The notes below the pieces were generated by a model, which was given only the letters and a program-made list of their open reading frames with translations, had not been told where the DNA came from and did not search any database. This document shows, piece after piece, positions 46,869 to 54,070 of a DNA stretch of 64,000 bases. This stretch comes from Protea cynaroides (Eukaryota; Streptophyta; Magnoliopsida; Proteales; Proteaceae), in the NCBI GenBank assembly GCA_028583415.1, contig CM053267.1, positions 50,559,414-50,623,413 of the forward strand. The letters are read 5' to 3'. The translations under genes were made by a program, and so were the position numbers. Each line of letters begins with the position of its first letter. The first letter of the stretch is position 1.

Positions 46869-48794
46869 TGGAGGCCAAAGGAAAGGGTAGAGCCACCGAG
46901 TTGGAGAGAGATGCAGAGAGAGTGGAGTGGTGAGAGAGTGAGAGAGTGAGAGATTGAGATTTAGAGAAAGTGGCGGAAGGAAAGGGTAACGTCGCATATA
47001 GAGAGAGAGCTTCACAGCTTCATCCATTCATTTCATTGTGGATGAGTGGATACAGTTAAGACTTGAGACTGGAGGGGTAGATACGGTGACAGAGAGACCG
47101 GGCTCGGAGTTGGAGGTGTGAGAGAGACTGAGAGAGTGGGAGGTGAGAGTCTAAGAGTGAAGTTTGTTGAAGCCTCTAGAAGCATCGTATTTTATTTCGG
47201 TTTTATAATTTCCAGTTGGTTTGGATTCTACCAGCCGGTCCAATTGGGTGTCATTAGTCTTTGGTCTTGGCCTCAACCTATCAGTTTGGTGCGGTTTCGA
47301 TCCCAGCCGATTCAGTTTCGGTCTTGTACACTCAAAGCCCAATTACGGCCCAAGAAGGAACTTTCGGTTTCGGCCCGCTTTGGTTTCGAGTTTTTATTGG
47401 GCTGTCTTAATATGCTCTTATCAATACACTTATCGGTTCGGTTTTGGTTTGGTTTCCTATATGTATATTTAGTAACAAGTTGGCTTAATGGACTCTATTC
47501 GGCCATTGTGGGGTTGATTCGGTTTCTGTTCCGGTTTCCTACAAGTATATTTAGCAAAAGGTTAGCTTAATGGGCTCTTATCGGTCCATTATCAGACTGG
47601 TGTCGGTTTTGACTTATTGGGTCATTTGGTTTGGGCTTATCAATCTGTCCGGTCTAATTTTTATTTTTCATCATGCTCTTATAACAAAGCCCAATTATGG
47701 CCCAATAAGGTTCAGTTTTGGTTTGGGCCCAATTTCGACACCCCTACCCGAACCAACCGATAAGTGGAAAATTTTCATCACCCTAAACAAAACTAGACCT
47801 TTAGTGATAATGGTTGGTCCAATCTGGGTTTTCCAGCCATTTTTGGTTGGTTCCATTTGTTCGTTTCAAAATTTGACACTTAGTAAGATGAGAAGTGTGA
47901 GGGAGTTTTGTTCTATGCATTATTGTTTAGTAGTGTATCCGTACATGTCTTTAGCAACTATGTATCACGTAATAGACACATCAAGCATTAATTAGTGAAC
48001 ATTCATGAAAGTGTTCAACAAACTATACAAAGAATAAAATTTTCAACTGAAGCAAGGTGATCAAGATGCCTAGGCGATGTCTTGGAAACCAATGCAGTCA
48101 CCTTATTGAATAAAACAAGGTGATAGGGTGCCTTTGAAAACTATGTTTGATCGTGAATTCCAATGTGGTGGATAAATCAAATATCTGCATGGCTCAATCA
48201 ATAGTTCAGGTCTTAAATGTTAATGGTGGAGCAAGTTGAAAGTGGGTCTAATCATATGTTAAAATTTTCAGTTGTGATGTTTGACTAAGTAGTCAGATAT
48301 TACTAATTCCATCTGTACAAAGGGTTGTGATTGATCAAACCTGGGCCATACAACCAGGTTTGTAGGCACAACCCTAGGCAATTGCCATTTGTTTGGAAAT
48401 TTCTATTACTGGGTATTGCTAACTTTTTTTGTTTATTGATGATTTGGATGTACCTCTTGAAGGGCCGGGTCAAGAGCCTATTTCAGATTACTTGATTCCA
48501 AATAGAGCCATCCAATTGATGGTTTCACCAGTATTATCCAATATTATTGATTGTAGACATCTGTTGCATGCACTCCCTCTATTCTGTAATTATTTAATAA
48601 TCAGAATTATTTGTTTTGCTTTCTTTTATTCACACCTCAACCTGCTTAATGGAGAAAGAATAGTTCTTTGAGGAACTTCATTAACAGATAATACTTTGAC
48701 CGCAGGTATAACACCAGCAGAGAAGCTTTTGGAACTGTACCATGGGAAGTGGGGGCAATGGGTGGATCCTGTTTTTGAGGAGCTGCTCTATTGA
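14812..48794 (+). CDS. GSH1: Glutamate-cysteine ligase, chloroplastic (complete, 15 coding exons)
   Basis: Ligates glutamate and cysteine with ATP, the first and rate-limiting step of glutathione synthesis, in plastids. Exons: 14812-15146, 19986-20136, 20367-20474, 23634-23726, 25305-25388, 25550-25618, 25699-25769, 25885-25953, 40798-40891, 41059-41148, 41291-41371, 41793-41885, 42658-42738, 42825-42894, 48706-48794. They total 1,578 nt (525 aa, near the ~522 of Arabidopsis). All introns are GT-AG and phases close. Residues 1 to ~75 are Ser/Lys-rich with few acids, as in a transit peptide; VAASPPTE marks the start of the conserved region. Core motifs: IGTEHEKFGFE, SLEPGGQFELSGAP, FANSPFTEGKPNG, GADGGPW, FEELLY. 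Cys189 and Cys409 of the conserved CC2 redox pair are present. Of the CC1 pair, Cys352 is kept but position 367 is Ala. The start is MMAL; the second ATG (14815) fits the family's MAL start equally well. Coding is under 5% of the span because introns are transposon-laden. Confidence 0.97.
15147..16754 (+). other. GSH1 first coding-region intron, 5' part
   Basis: Noncoding. No paired repeats or domain-bearing ORFs seen. The full intron runs 15147-19985 (4,839 bp). Confidence 0.6.
16755..17460 (+). repeat. Dispersed repeat, copy 1 (retroelement-like)
   Basis: Begins TGATGCAGTCCAAGAAGGC and includes TTGTGAGACTCAACCT. The same blocks occur in the same order at 18755-19600: the TGATGCAGTCC start, TAGTTTCCTAATTTCATTG, TTCAATTACTTGGAGACC, GTGAGACTCAACCT, then CATAACTTCCT and a CCATCAAAT...TTTCATGA-like tail. 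Copy 1 lacks the TATA-containing segment of copy 2. Class uncertain; TATAAATAAGAGG and the downstream layout in copy 2 suggest an LTR plus leader of a non-autonomous retroelement. Confidence 0.6.
17737..17774. repeat. (AG)n microsatellite
   Basis: Roughly 18 AG units. It directly follows GCCTTGACAACTATG, which looks like the right end of a CATAGTTATCA-type MITE (compare 28825-28949). Confidence 0.9.
17796..17988. mobile_element. Degenerate short hAT-like MITE
   Basis: The right end ...ACTTTAACCCTTG corresponds to the CAAGGNTTAAAGTA end of the MITEs at 24358/26808/28026. The left end reads CCTTAAGTATTGG, a shortened version of the CATGGTTTTAAGTAT end. The interior is rich in ATCGG/CCGAT words. 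Flanking octamers do not match convincingly, so limits are approximate. Confidence 0.35.
18755..19600 (+). repeat. Dispersed repeat, copy 2 (retroelement-like)
   Basis: Longer partner of 16755-17460 in the same orientation and the same intron. Carries a perfect 12-bp inverted repeat GTACTGTTCATG / CATGAACAGTAC-type at about 18808-18830, a TATAAATAAGAGG motif at about 19097, and GTTGTGAGACTCAACC. No coding capacity. The two copies could be LTR-plus-leader remnants of one element or two insertions. Confidence 0.6.
20475..23633 (+). other. GSH1 intron (3,159 bp), mostly featureless
   Basis: A-run at 21260-21290. Around 22240-22400 the sequence CTACAAGTCAGAGTCCTAG closely resembles the LTR interior at 44240-44270 and 46290-46320, and 37710-37735 is also similar. 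This points to an old LTR remnant of that family on the minus strand at roughly 22040-22500. Ends could not be placed. Confidence 0.45.
24358..24965 (-). mobile_element. hAT-like MITE family member A (608 bp)
   Basis: Starts CATGGTTTTAAGTATCGATA and ends ...GCTACTTTAATCCTTG. Flanking octamers ATTGGGAT (24350-24357) and ATTCGGAT (24966-24973) match at 7 of 8, the 8-bp duplication expected of hAT insertions. Inverted relative to copies B and C. Both subterminal zones are crowded with GTATCG/CGATAC; the centre contains a conserved segment around AAACCGAAGGTTGTAGCTC. There is no transposase. It lies in the intron between coding exons 4 and 5 of GSH1; ORFs across it are spurious. Confidence 0.85.
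25020..25155 (+). mobile_element. Probable LINE 3' tail
   Basis: A (CT)n run, then TAAATAAAATCTTTATTGTT, GTTTATCAAAAG and an A-run at 25138-25149. This is a layout typical of the 3'UTR and poly(A) of plant LINEs. No coding part remains. Confidence 0.4.
26808..27451 (+). mobile_element. hAT-like MITE family member B (644 bp)
   Basis: Starts CAAGTATTAAAGTATCGC and ends ...ATACTTGAAACCATG. Flanked by a perfect 8-bp duplication GGCGAGGC (26800-26807 and 27452-27459). Subterminal regions carry many GTATCG motifs, and the conserved centre (GAGCTACAACCTTCGG) is shared with A and C. Lies in the 14.8-kb GSH1 intron. Confidence 0.92.
27826..27888. repeat. (TA)n microsatellite
   Basis: About 31 TA units followed by an (ATTT)n stretch to about 27910. 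The 'YIYIYI' ORF across it is an artefact. Confidence 0.95.
28026..28654 (+). mobile_element. hAT-like MITE family member C (629 bp)
   Basis: Starts CAAGGATTAAAGTATCACG and ends ...CGATACTTAAAATCATG, same orientation as B. Flanks CATTCTCA (28018-28025) and CTCCCTCA (28655-28662) match at only 5 of 8, so this is probably an older insertion. Same GTATCG-rich subterminal zones and the same ACAACCTTCGG centre. Confidence 0.85.
28677..28702. repeat. (TTTA)n microsatellite
   Basis: Six tetranucleotide units next to the right end of MITE C. Confidence 0.85.
28825..28949. mobile_element. 125-bp MITE with CATAGTTATCA ends
   Basis: Left end CATAGTTATCATCAAGGCG; reverse complement of the right end CATAGTTATCACGGTGACAA, identical over 11-12 bases. 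Flanks TTCTACTG (28817-28824) and TTCTACTT (28950-28957) match at 7 of 8, an hAT-size target duplication. The interior is GC-rich with CAGGCGCCTTGG-type palindromes. Related partial copies are likely at 13146, about 17700-17732, and 48057-48160. Confidence 0.85.
28958..30310 (+). other. GSH1 intron, no element recognised
   Basis: Noncoding; no domain-bearing ORF and no paired repeats found. Confidence 0.55.
30311..30318. repeat. Left 8-bp target duplication of the hAT element
   Basis: GTTCCTTG, identical to 35394-35401 on the other side of the element. Confidence 0.93.
30865..34200 (-). pseudogene. hAT transposase pseudogene (BED finger, DUF659, hAT dimerization)
   Basis: Read from right to left. 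At 34155-34020 is a BED-type finger, QCNFCGNKL ... ITRLNQPL ... VSKC, in which the zinc-ligand histidine block reads NQPL instead of the usual HHL. An acidic and Ser/Arg-rich linker follows, broken by an in-frame TAA at 33969-33971. A TAG at 33537-33539 precedes a GIPANTTT segment. The DUF659 region (about 33400-33180: IMCDGWTDPTRKSIINFMIY, EVKDANYIYGLLQQVV) needs a frameshift near 33385 and meets a TAG at 33175-33177. Next come VTDNCSNFKKAGE ... CAAHYIDLMLKDMG (33171-32830), then intron-separated exons, then an uninterrupted 393-codon ORF (30865-32046). This last holds the dimerization motif NWSTFNLIHSKIRNQL and a long Ser/Gln/Asp-rich tail. Non-functional as read. Confidence 0.9.
34428..34885. 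repeat. 163-bp tandem repeat, about 2.8 copies
   Basis: The block TGAAATCTGAAACC...GGTGATTAACATATAAATAG recurs at 34502, 34665 and 34828 (period 163 exactly), each preceded by TTTTAATTGCTGAAAATT. It lies inside the hAT element between the BED-finger exon and the right end. Confidence 0.85.
35191..35270. repeat. 30-bp subterminal tandem repeat of the hAT element
   Basis: Unit CGAGAAATTGTGAGAAGTTG followed by CGAGATTTTC repeats with a 30-bp period starting at 35191, 35221 and 35251 (last copy partial). The CGAGA core recurs up to the right end, as expected for clustered transposase-binding sites. Confidence 0.8.
35394..35401. repeat. Right 8-bp target duplication of the hAT element
   Basis: GTTCCTTG, identical to 30311-30318. 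Confidence 0.93.
35600..36110 (-). pseudogene. RTE-like LINE C-terminal fragment
   Basis: On the minus strand 35826-35608 reads GDKLKESNLSRYGHVLGALS ... KRQRDRPQKITWNKWEKR. This matches the pattern (KMRE.RLRWFGHV ... RGRPK.TW...) found at the end of RTE/'Dong'-type non-LTR reverse transcriptases in plants. Only the last ~70 residues survive and the canonical RW/FGHV is altered to RYGHV. It lies about 200 bp beyond the hAT insertion point. Confidence 0.7.
36111..36380. repeat. Perfect 135-bp tandem duplication
   Basis: 36111-36245 is repeated from 36246 without a visible difference through the shared block ending CTGATTTTATTTTTATGTG, then TTCTTCTTTCTTC. On the minus strand the unit contains GAAAAGCTAGATGGCTGTGT, resembling LINE-associated sequence, so it may be part of the same RTE remnant. 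Identity implies a recent duplication. Confidence 0.93.
37254..37282. repeat. (AG)n/(G)n low-complexity tract
   Basis: About ten AG units followed by a run of nine G. Confidence 0.85.
37600..38000 (-). repeat. LTR-like remnant with short internal repeats
   Basis: Contains TAGGACTCCACAAAATAAGG and AGTCCTAGTT, words shared with the LTRs at 44082 and 46166. Then about three copies of a ~30-bp unit around CTATTCTAATAAAGAGAA (37803-37885). ATAGTAGCTCATGAATAGTA-type short repeats follow at 37960-38000. Ends not identifiable. Confidence 0.4.
38380..39130 (+). mobile_element. Copia LTR end, primer-binding site and leader fragment
   Basis: TGGTATCAGAGC at 38751-38762 is the classic initiator tRNA-Met primer-binding site. 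The sequence before it (TATA-like TAATATAAATAG near 38647, ending TTTGACA at 38750) is the end of an LTR. The pyrimidine-rich sequence after it is a copia leader. No gag start or second LTR seen. The left boundary (about 38380) is a guess. Confidence 0.65.
39366..39933 (-). mobile_element. TRIM-type miniature LTR retrotransposon
   Basis: Two direct repeats, 39366-39601 and 39677-39933. Both begin TGTAAC, share CAACCGTCAAGATAT, CTTGACATNTTGGGG, CTAAGGGTTATCA, ATGTGGGA and TCTCCCGAACCACTT, and end GGGTGTCA. Between them are only ~75 bp, ending TTTGATATCAAT, the complement of a primer-binding site (ATTGATATCAAA) for a minus-strand element. No coding capacity. Flanks ATGAG and CTGAG are a possible 4-of-5 duplication. 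The sequence resembles a widespread plant TRIM family; I do not name it. Confidence 0.8.
40022..40797 (+). other. 3' end of the 14.8-kb GSH1 intron
   Basis: No element recognised. Ends in a T/C-rich tract and CCCAG at 40793-40797. Confidence 0.6.
44082..44393 (-). repeat. 3' LTR (312 bp)
   Basis: TG...CA ended; contains TATATATATTAA (minus-strand TATA-like) and the palindromic CTAGGACTCT...AGAGTCCTAG hairpin at 44215-44252. Confidence 0.92.
44615..44910. repeat. Eight hairpin motifs TTGCA-N5-TGCAA inside the LTR element
   Basis: Variants of GTTGCATCTTGTGCAAC occur at about 44615, 44671, 44698, 44757, 44782, 44837, 44863 and 44890. Each is a near-perfect 6-bp inverted repeat with a 5-base loop, spaced 25-60 bp. 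On the minus strand they translate in one frame as repeated LHKMQPF peptides, but stops interrupt this. A repeat of structured DNA/RNA is the plainer reading. Confidence 0.85.
46166..46465 (-). repeat. 5' LTR (300 bp)
   Basis: Partner of 44082-44393. Small differences (for example ACGGCAGTGCAC versus ACATTCGTGTAC) show some time since insertion. Confidence 0.92.
46822..46863. repeat. (GA)n microsatellite
   Basis: About 20 GA units, followed by GAGAGAGTG-rich low-complexity sequence to about 47150. Confidence 0.93.
47160..47760. repeat. Diverged hAT-like noncoding element (one end seen)
   Basis: Dense TTCGGTTT/GGTTTCGG words and GCCCAATTANGGCCCAA repeated at 47336 and 47690. It ends AATTTCGACACCCCTA, a common plant hAT-MITE terminus (TAGGGGTGTCGAAATT). 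The opposite end was not found, and the 150-codon ORF inside has no recognisable domain. Confidence 0.4.
48057..48160. repeat. Partial CATAGTTATCA-type MITE
   Basis: AAGATGCCTAGGCG and AAGGTGATAGGGTGCC...AACTATG resemble the interior and right end of the 125-bp MITE at 28825, without a matching left end. Confidence 0.35.
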
Positions 48795-48930
48795 GGTGAT
48801 TTGATGTTCTTGTCGGTAATAATCTCCCTAATTTTAGAGAGAATTTCATAGCTCTGGCGAGTAAATCTTAGTTGCTTTTCTCTTAAAGCTATGAAGGATG
48901 ATTGTTGTTATAACAGTATTATTCCCTGGA

Positions 48931-48936
48931 AATAAA
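48931..48936 (+). terminator. Probable GSH1 polyadenylation signal
   Basis: AATAAA 137 bases past the GSH1 stop codon (48792-48794), in AT-rich sequence. Confidence 0.55.
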
Positions 48937-49297
48937 TCATGACGTATATTTCCACATGAAATATAATCCATATAATCCAGCGTACATCACAGACCAATTT
49001 TGTTTGGCTTAGTTCATATGAAGTGGAAATTCTGAAATTTCAAAGAGTTGTTGAGATACTTTCAAAATCCGAACTCTTGATCCTTATTTGGAATGTCCCT
49101 TTCTGCATGAATAGGCTTTTTTATTGTTTTCTATGCTCTAAATTTAATTCACTGCCTCTTTGGGTTTCTTAAAAAAATAAAATTAAAATTTGGACCAAAT
49201 TTTCCTTTTTGAGTTCTCCAACTATGGGGTGGATCACTGCATGTACCCCACAAAGTGGCGTGCAGCCTTAAGACTTGAACTCAGGACGAAATATTGC

Positions 49298-49539
49298 GGA
49301 TCCGCATCGTCTCCTCCCAGTGGTTTGGGAGGACAGTGGCAATTTATCCCAGATGGTTGTCACGTGGCTCTCGGTGAATCCCACACTCACATCCGAGCCA
49401 ACACCCAGCCGACAAGCCAAGCCGACAGAGGGTGTCGGCTCGGACGTGGGTCTCGGATTCATCGAGAGCCACGTGGCAACCATCCGAGATAGGTTGCCAC
49501 TGTCCTCCCAGAACCACTGGGAGGAGACGATGTAAATCC
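49298..49539. mobile_element. Mutator-like foldback MITE, copy 1 (242 bp)
   Basis: The left arm GGATCCGCATCGTCTCCTCC pairs with right arm ...GGAGACGATGTAAATCC. The arms extend inward over 100 bases each (CACTGTCCTCCCA, CCACGTGGCTCTCG) and leave a small loop near CCGACAAGCCAAGCCGAC. Flanks AAATATTGC (49289-49297) and AAATATTGG (49540-49548) form a 9-bp duplication with one mismatch. Long arms plus 9-bp duplication indicate Mutator ancestry. ORFs across it on both strands are artefacts of the palindrome. Confidence 0.9.
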
Positions 49540-49869
49540 AAATATTGGTAATACATTCAGATATTATCGGTATTTCGTAAATAAGGGTTTAGATTTTGTT
49601 CACTTTTGAGGGTGGATTTCAGTAGATCACTGTGTCAGATGTTTGATCTATCGACTAGAGAAATTTTTACTATATATTTAGGTATATTTATGTAATTATG
49701 TTAATTAATTAATTATTTATATGTTACTATAGCTGTCTTTTAAAGACATTAATAAAATGGGATTTTTTTATAATTTAATATTTCTATCGGATTAGGGCAA
49801 TCCTCATAAAATGTTGTATTTTATGAAATTCATAGGCTCTTGTTCTTTCAGATTGATTTAGCCTATAGG

Positions 49870-50380
49870 TTAAGGGTGTAGAAAATGAAACCTATACCGA
49901 AACCAAATCGAATCGTTTAAACCGAAATTGTGAAATCGATTACTAAACGGTTCGATTCTGGTTTTAATAATGAAACTGTTTAAATCGATTATTTGGAACT
50001 GTTTAAATCGATTAAACATTTACTTTAATCCCTTAAGAGTTAAATGTTTGGATTTGTAAAAATAAATTTTATTTTAATGCTTTCTTATATGCCATAAGTT
50101 TAAATTGTAAGTCCACTTTCCTATACAATTAGAATGATTTGAATATGTTCCTTGGCTTTCCCTCTTTTTTATTCATAATTCTCTTCCTCTCTCCCAGCTA
50201 TGAAACCATTTAAAAATTGTAACCGATTAATAATTGGTTTTGGTAAGAATTTTAAAACTGTTTAATAAATAATTCGATTTTAATTTTACTTGTTATACAC
50301 CGAATTAAAATTGAATCACACCGATTAACTCTTAAAATTTAACCCGTTTACTGAAATTGGAGCCAAAAGCCTTAGGCTGC
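49870..50380. repeat. AACCGATT-rich noncoding element
   Basis: Starts near TAAGGGTGTAGAAAATG and is filled with AAACCGATTA/TAATCGGTT-like words, a style shared with 51716-52035 and 63255-63640. These look like decayed hAT-type MITEs, but ends and duplications could not be matched. Confidence 0.3.
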
Positions 50381-52506
50381 AACTCTCAAACTGATTAATT
50401 GAAAATCATAAAATTTAAAATGAAGTATTTGTGGGGAGATTTTGGTGTACGTTTACTAACAGAAATCTAAATCATCTGATGTCCTATTCATGCAATTTCT
50501 TAACCATCTTTTCCATTTCTTGCATCTCTTGATGTCTCTCTGATACATTTCCAAGACATCTATTAAAATCATCCTCTTAATAATACATCGATCAATATTG
50601 ATAATTGACATCTTGGTAATCTGTACTAATCCAGTTAAAAGTTATTTAATATTATAATAGCCAGCGTTTGTTGGTATTGTATTTTCAACCATCCAAGATC
50701 TCACCAGTAAAGCAAGCATGAGCCATGGAAACTTTACCTAACTTTTAGATTTAACTAATGGGAATTAGTGTCAAGAAAGACTAAATCATTAGTTCCAACT
50801 TCCATAATCCCCTCCCTTGGTTTGCCATCTAAAGTCACAATTGGGGAGTGGACCCCACCTATGGGATGCGGATCTTTCACTTCAGAGGTGGGTCTCATTA
50901 CAAATGAGGAGTGGATCCCCATTTTTTTTATTTCCAATAATGCATAATGATAGATCTTGAAGTTTCGATAGATCATGATACTCTATTGACAATTATGTAA
51001 TTTGTTTAAATTGATGTCTTATTCTCATCTAAGGAATATGATTGAATATAACAATTCAGTAGTTGATGATATAAGGGGTTAAGAGGGATGTTCTCACAAA
51101 TCCACTCATTGGATGCGGATCCTTCATTCTAGAGGTGGGTCCTATACACATGGACCGTACTGGGTAGGAAGGTCCCCAGGTAGAACTATTTTTCAGAGTG
51201 AAAAAAGAAAAGAAAAAAAAAAGAGAGGAAAAAGTAAGTTAAAGAGTGGGAAATGATAGATGCTGTCCTGGAAAATTCCATTTTAGCGCCTGCTTTAGTC
51301 TTTATTCTTAATATTTTAAAGTGATTACGAAAGAAATGAGGATCCAATGGTTCCTCGATTGTTGCAGAAGAACTTGAATAATGGCGGATCACATTTCTCT
51401 TTTTTGTCTTCCAGAAAAAAAAATTCCCAAGTATATTCGACCATTGCCATTGGTCTGCGGGGTTAAGAACATATTGGTGTATGGGTATCTTACTATGCCC
51501 TCTGCGTTTGTTTCTACATCATTTTCACTATGGTTCTGTTTGGTTTAATGTAAAATTGTAATTTAAAATAATCTGAGATTAAAAGAAATTTTCAGTTTTT
51601 CCATATAGATCACATGAGCAAGCTGTTTGCTTTATACGATTTTTTTTTTTGGGTGAAATTTCTGTATTAGTATTATGTTTACATGTTCCTCGTGTGTATG
51701 GTTTTGTTAATTTAGAGGTGTCAATCGATCGGATCGATTAGATTTTAATCGGTCCAGCAGTCCTACCCAACTGAACCCTAAGATTGAGTTCGACGCAGAG
51801 TCTTATTGCAGTTTGGGCTGATGATATGATATCAAACAGCAAGCTTCAATATTGAAGGTTTCAGTCATCGGTTTGAGGACCGAGATCGGTCTCTGTCAAA
51901 ATCAATTATGATACTATCGATCGAAATAGGTCAAAAGCCACCGAAATTAGTGTTGGAATCACGAATCTGACTTCATGGATTTTGATCCAAATTGACAGAA
52001 TTGATTGATCCGATCCTGATTCCTAAAACCTTGTTCTTCATATTCCACCGCAACTCTCTCCATTTTATAATGCCAATTCTATTTTGAGTCAAACTTAACA
52101 CGTGATGGAAACGTTGTCCCATATGAGAAATCCCATATTAGTATATTACAATGCCCACCCCCAATCCCATATCACCCCCCACCCCCAAATCAATCTAGTG
52201 GTGAAGAAAAGAAAGCCAAATCAACCCATAAGGAAAAAAAAAAATTGATCCCATCCATTAATGAGAGTCTCAATCATTGAGAGATTGGATCGGATCAACC
52301 CAGATTGACTCGTTCCACAAAAGTACTTGAGGATAAGGTACATTTCCCGATAGATGCCCAAACAAAAAAGACTATCTTATTTAACATGGCCACTCCACGT
52401 CCAATGTAAGGAAGGGATATTTACGCGCAAACAAGAAGTAATCAGTTGAAATTCAATGGTCTAAGAATCATTTGATTTGTATATCAATACATTAATATGG
52501 ATGCCA
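50381..52506. other. Intergenic, no gene seen
   Basis: A GTGGATCCCCA/GTGGACCCCACC segment recurs near 50845 and 50905 and a related GATGCGGATCCTTCA near 51110. The stretch 51716-52035 holds ATCGGATCGATT words and ends CCTAAAACCTTG, possibly another CAAGG-ended MITE with weak support. Otherwise featureless. Confidence 0.4.
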
Positions 52507-52521
52507 GATAATGTTTTTGTC

Positions 52522-52611
52522 AAGAGCGGATTCATCCGACCTCCACATAGCGACCATCCAGTGGGGTCACCCCCCTCCTCCTGAATCTCAGCGATGAGAC
52601 GATTTGGATCC
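52522..52611. mobile_element. Truncated Mutator-like foldback MITE, copy 2
   Basis: The right end GAGACGATTTGGATCC (52596-52611) matches the family terminus; GGATTCATCC at 52528 is a decayed left end, and most of the interior is missing. A 15-bp direct repeat GATAATGTTTTTGTC lies at 52507-52521 and 52612-52626, longer than the family's 9 bp. Confidence 0.6.
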
Positions 52612-52862
52612 GATAATGTTTTTGTCTAGATTGTTAGAGTCGGGTCAAACTTGAACCCTAAAATCTGTATTGACTGGTAAAACTGGACAGGACCACCTCA
52701 ACAGGTCAGATCTGTGATTAGGTTGCCAAGCGCTTAAAAATCTTACCAAGGGCAGGTCCATTGGTTTAACTTTGGATGTTAGAATATTGTTAAGACAGGG
52801 AAACAAACAAGACCTGCATGGAAGAACTTTTTTTTTTTTTTTTTTGGGGTGCATTTTGTGTA

Positions 52863-52864
<2 letters not shown>

Positions 52865-52932
<68 letters not shown>
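52865..52932. repeat. (TA)n microsatellite
   Basis: About 33 TA units preceded by a T-run (52829-52846). Confidence 0.95.
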
Positions 52933-52933
<1 letters not shown>

Positions 52934-53828
52934 TCCTCCAGTTTAGAGAGGCCTTGTTTATTTAATTTTTCATGTAACACGAAAATTTCCTGCATATAAA
53001 ATTTTTGTATTTTTCATTACATTTTACATCGAACTGTGAAAAAAAATATATTTTACAAGAAAATTTTCATTTTCCATGTGGAAAAATACTGAAGCCATTG
53101 AAAGAAATGAAGTGTAAACACAGAAAACAGCCTTTTTAATCAATATTCTATTCTAGATGGTTTGAGTATCATCGTCTTTGTCCAACTAACTCTTAAAATG
53201 CTACCTGCAAGAGCGCCATTTTATCACTTCTTTGATCAATATAAGTCCATAATTTTGGTCATTCTATGAGAATTTCTAGTTGCTAATATTTTAATTTTTT
53301 ATATTTTGGAAATTAATTTGTAATAGATATTCTAGAAACTTTTTGAAAACTAGACTAGTAAGAAACAAATTAATTTTTGTAATTCTATATTACCAAGTTT
53401 TAAGTTTAAAAAAATGGTTTGCATTAAAAAAAGATCCTCTCATGTTGCTTAATCCGTTAGTCATCTCTATGTTATGATACATATTATAAGACTCGTATTT
53501 TATGAACCCGATCTAAACCTTTATTTCATGTCGTAACAGGTTTTCCAATTATCACCGGATCAAACGGGACGAGCGCATGACAGTCAGGTACCAAAACGGA
53601 CCAAAATTTAAGATAATTGTCATACCGGTCTATAAACTGATTGACCGATATGTCTGTGTAGGCAGACTAGTTAGATCTAGAGATGGATCTCTGTGGGACC
53701 CACTTATCAAATCTCGGTTCAAGAGACTTTCCTAACGTAGGAGAACTTCTCTAAACTCCATCCTAATCTATTTAAGGACCCCTAAACCTCCTTAAACCTC
53801 TTTGATTGATTATCACAAACTCTAGAGA

Positions 53829-54070
53829 GGATTCAAATCATCTCTTCCCTGAGATTCGGGAGGAGGGATGACGGCATGGATGGTTGGCCGACACTTGACT
53901 CTCGGATGAATCCTAGTCGTCCATCCGAGCCGACACCCCAGCAGACAAGCTGAGCCGACAGGGTGTTGGCTAGGATGGATGGCTCGGATTCACCCGAGAG
54001 CCAAGTGTCGGCCATCCATCAAGGCCGCCGCCCCTCCTCCCGAACCTCAGGGAAGAGATGATGTGGATCC
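53829..54070. mobile_element. Mutator-like foldback MITE, copy 3 (242 bp), nested in a solo LTR
   Basis: Starts GGATTCAAATCATCTCTTCC and ends ...GAGATGATGTGGATCC. Arms include CATGGATGGTTGGCCGACAC and its partner GTGTCGGCCATCC. Perfect 9-bp duplication CTCTAGAGA (53820-53828 and 54071-54079), itself nearly palindromic. Same length as copy 1. Confidence 0.93.

Noticed and set aside
46690..47027. Ser/Leu-rich ORFs on the minus strand
   Set aside because: Translation of a (GA)n tract.
47118..47995. Two ORFs of 150 and 141 codons
   Set aside because: Low-complexity Phe/Gly/Leu composition from TTCGGTTT repeats; no domain; inside a probable decayed MITE.
49215..49290. Possible SINE (GAGTTCAAGTC B-box-like word on the minus strand)
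   Set aside because: No A box at the right distance, no tail and no duplication.
49190..49556. Four overlapping ORFs
   Set aside because: Caused by the palindromic foldback MITE, which keeps frames open on both strands.
51858..52031. Another CAAGG-ended hAT-like MITE
   Set aside because: Only one end (CCTAAAACCTTG) is convincing; the flanking octamers agree at 5 of 8 at best.
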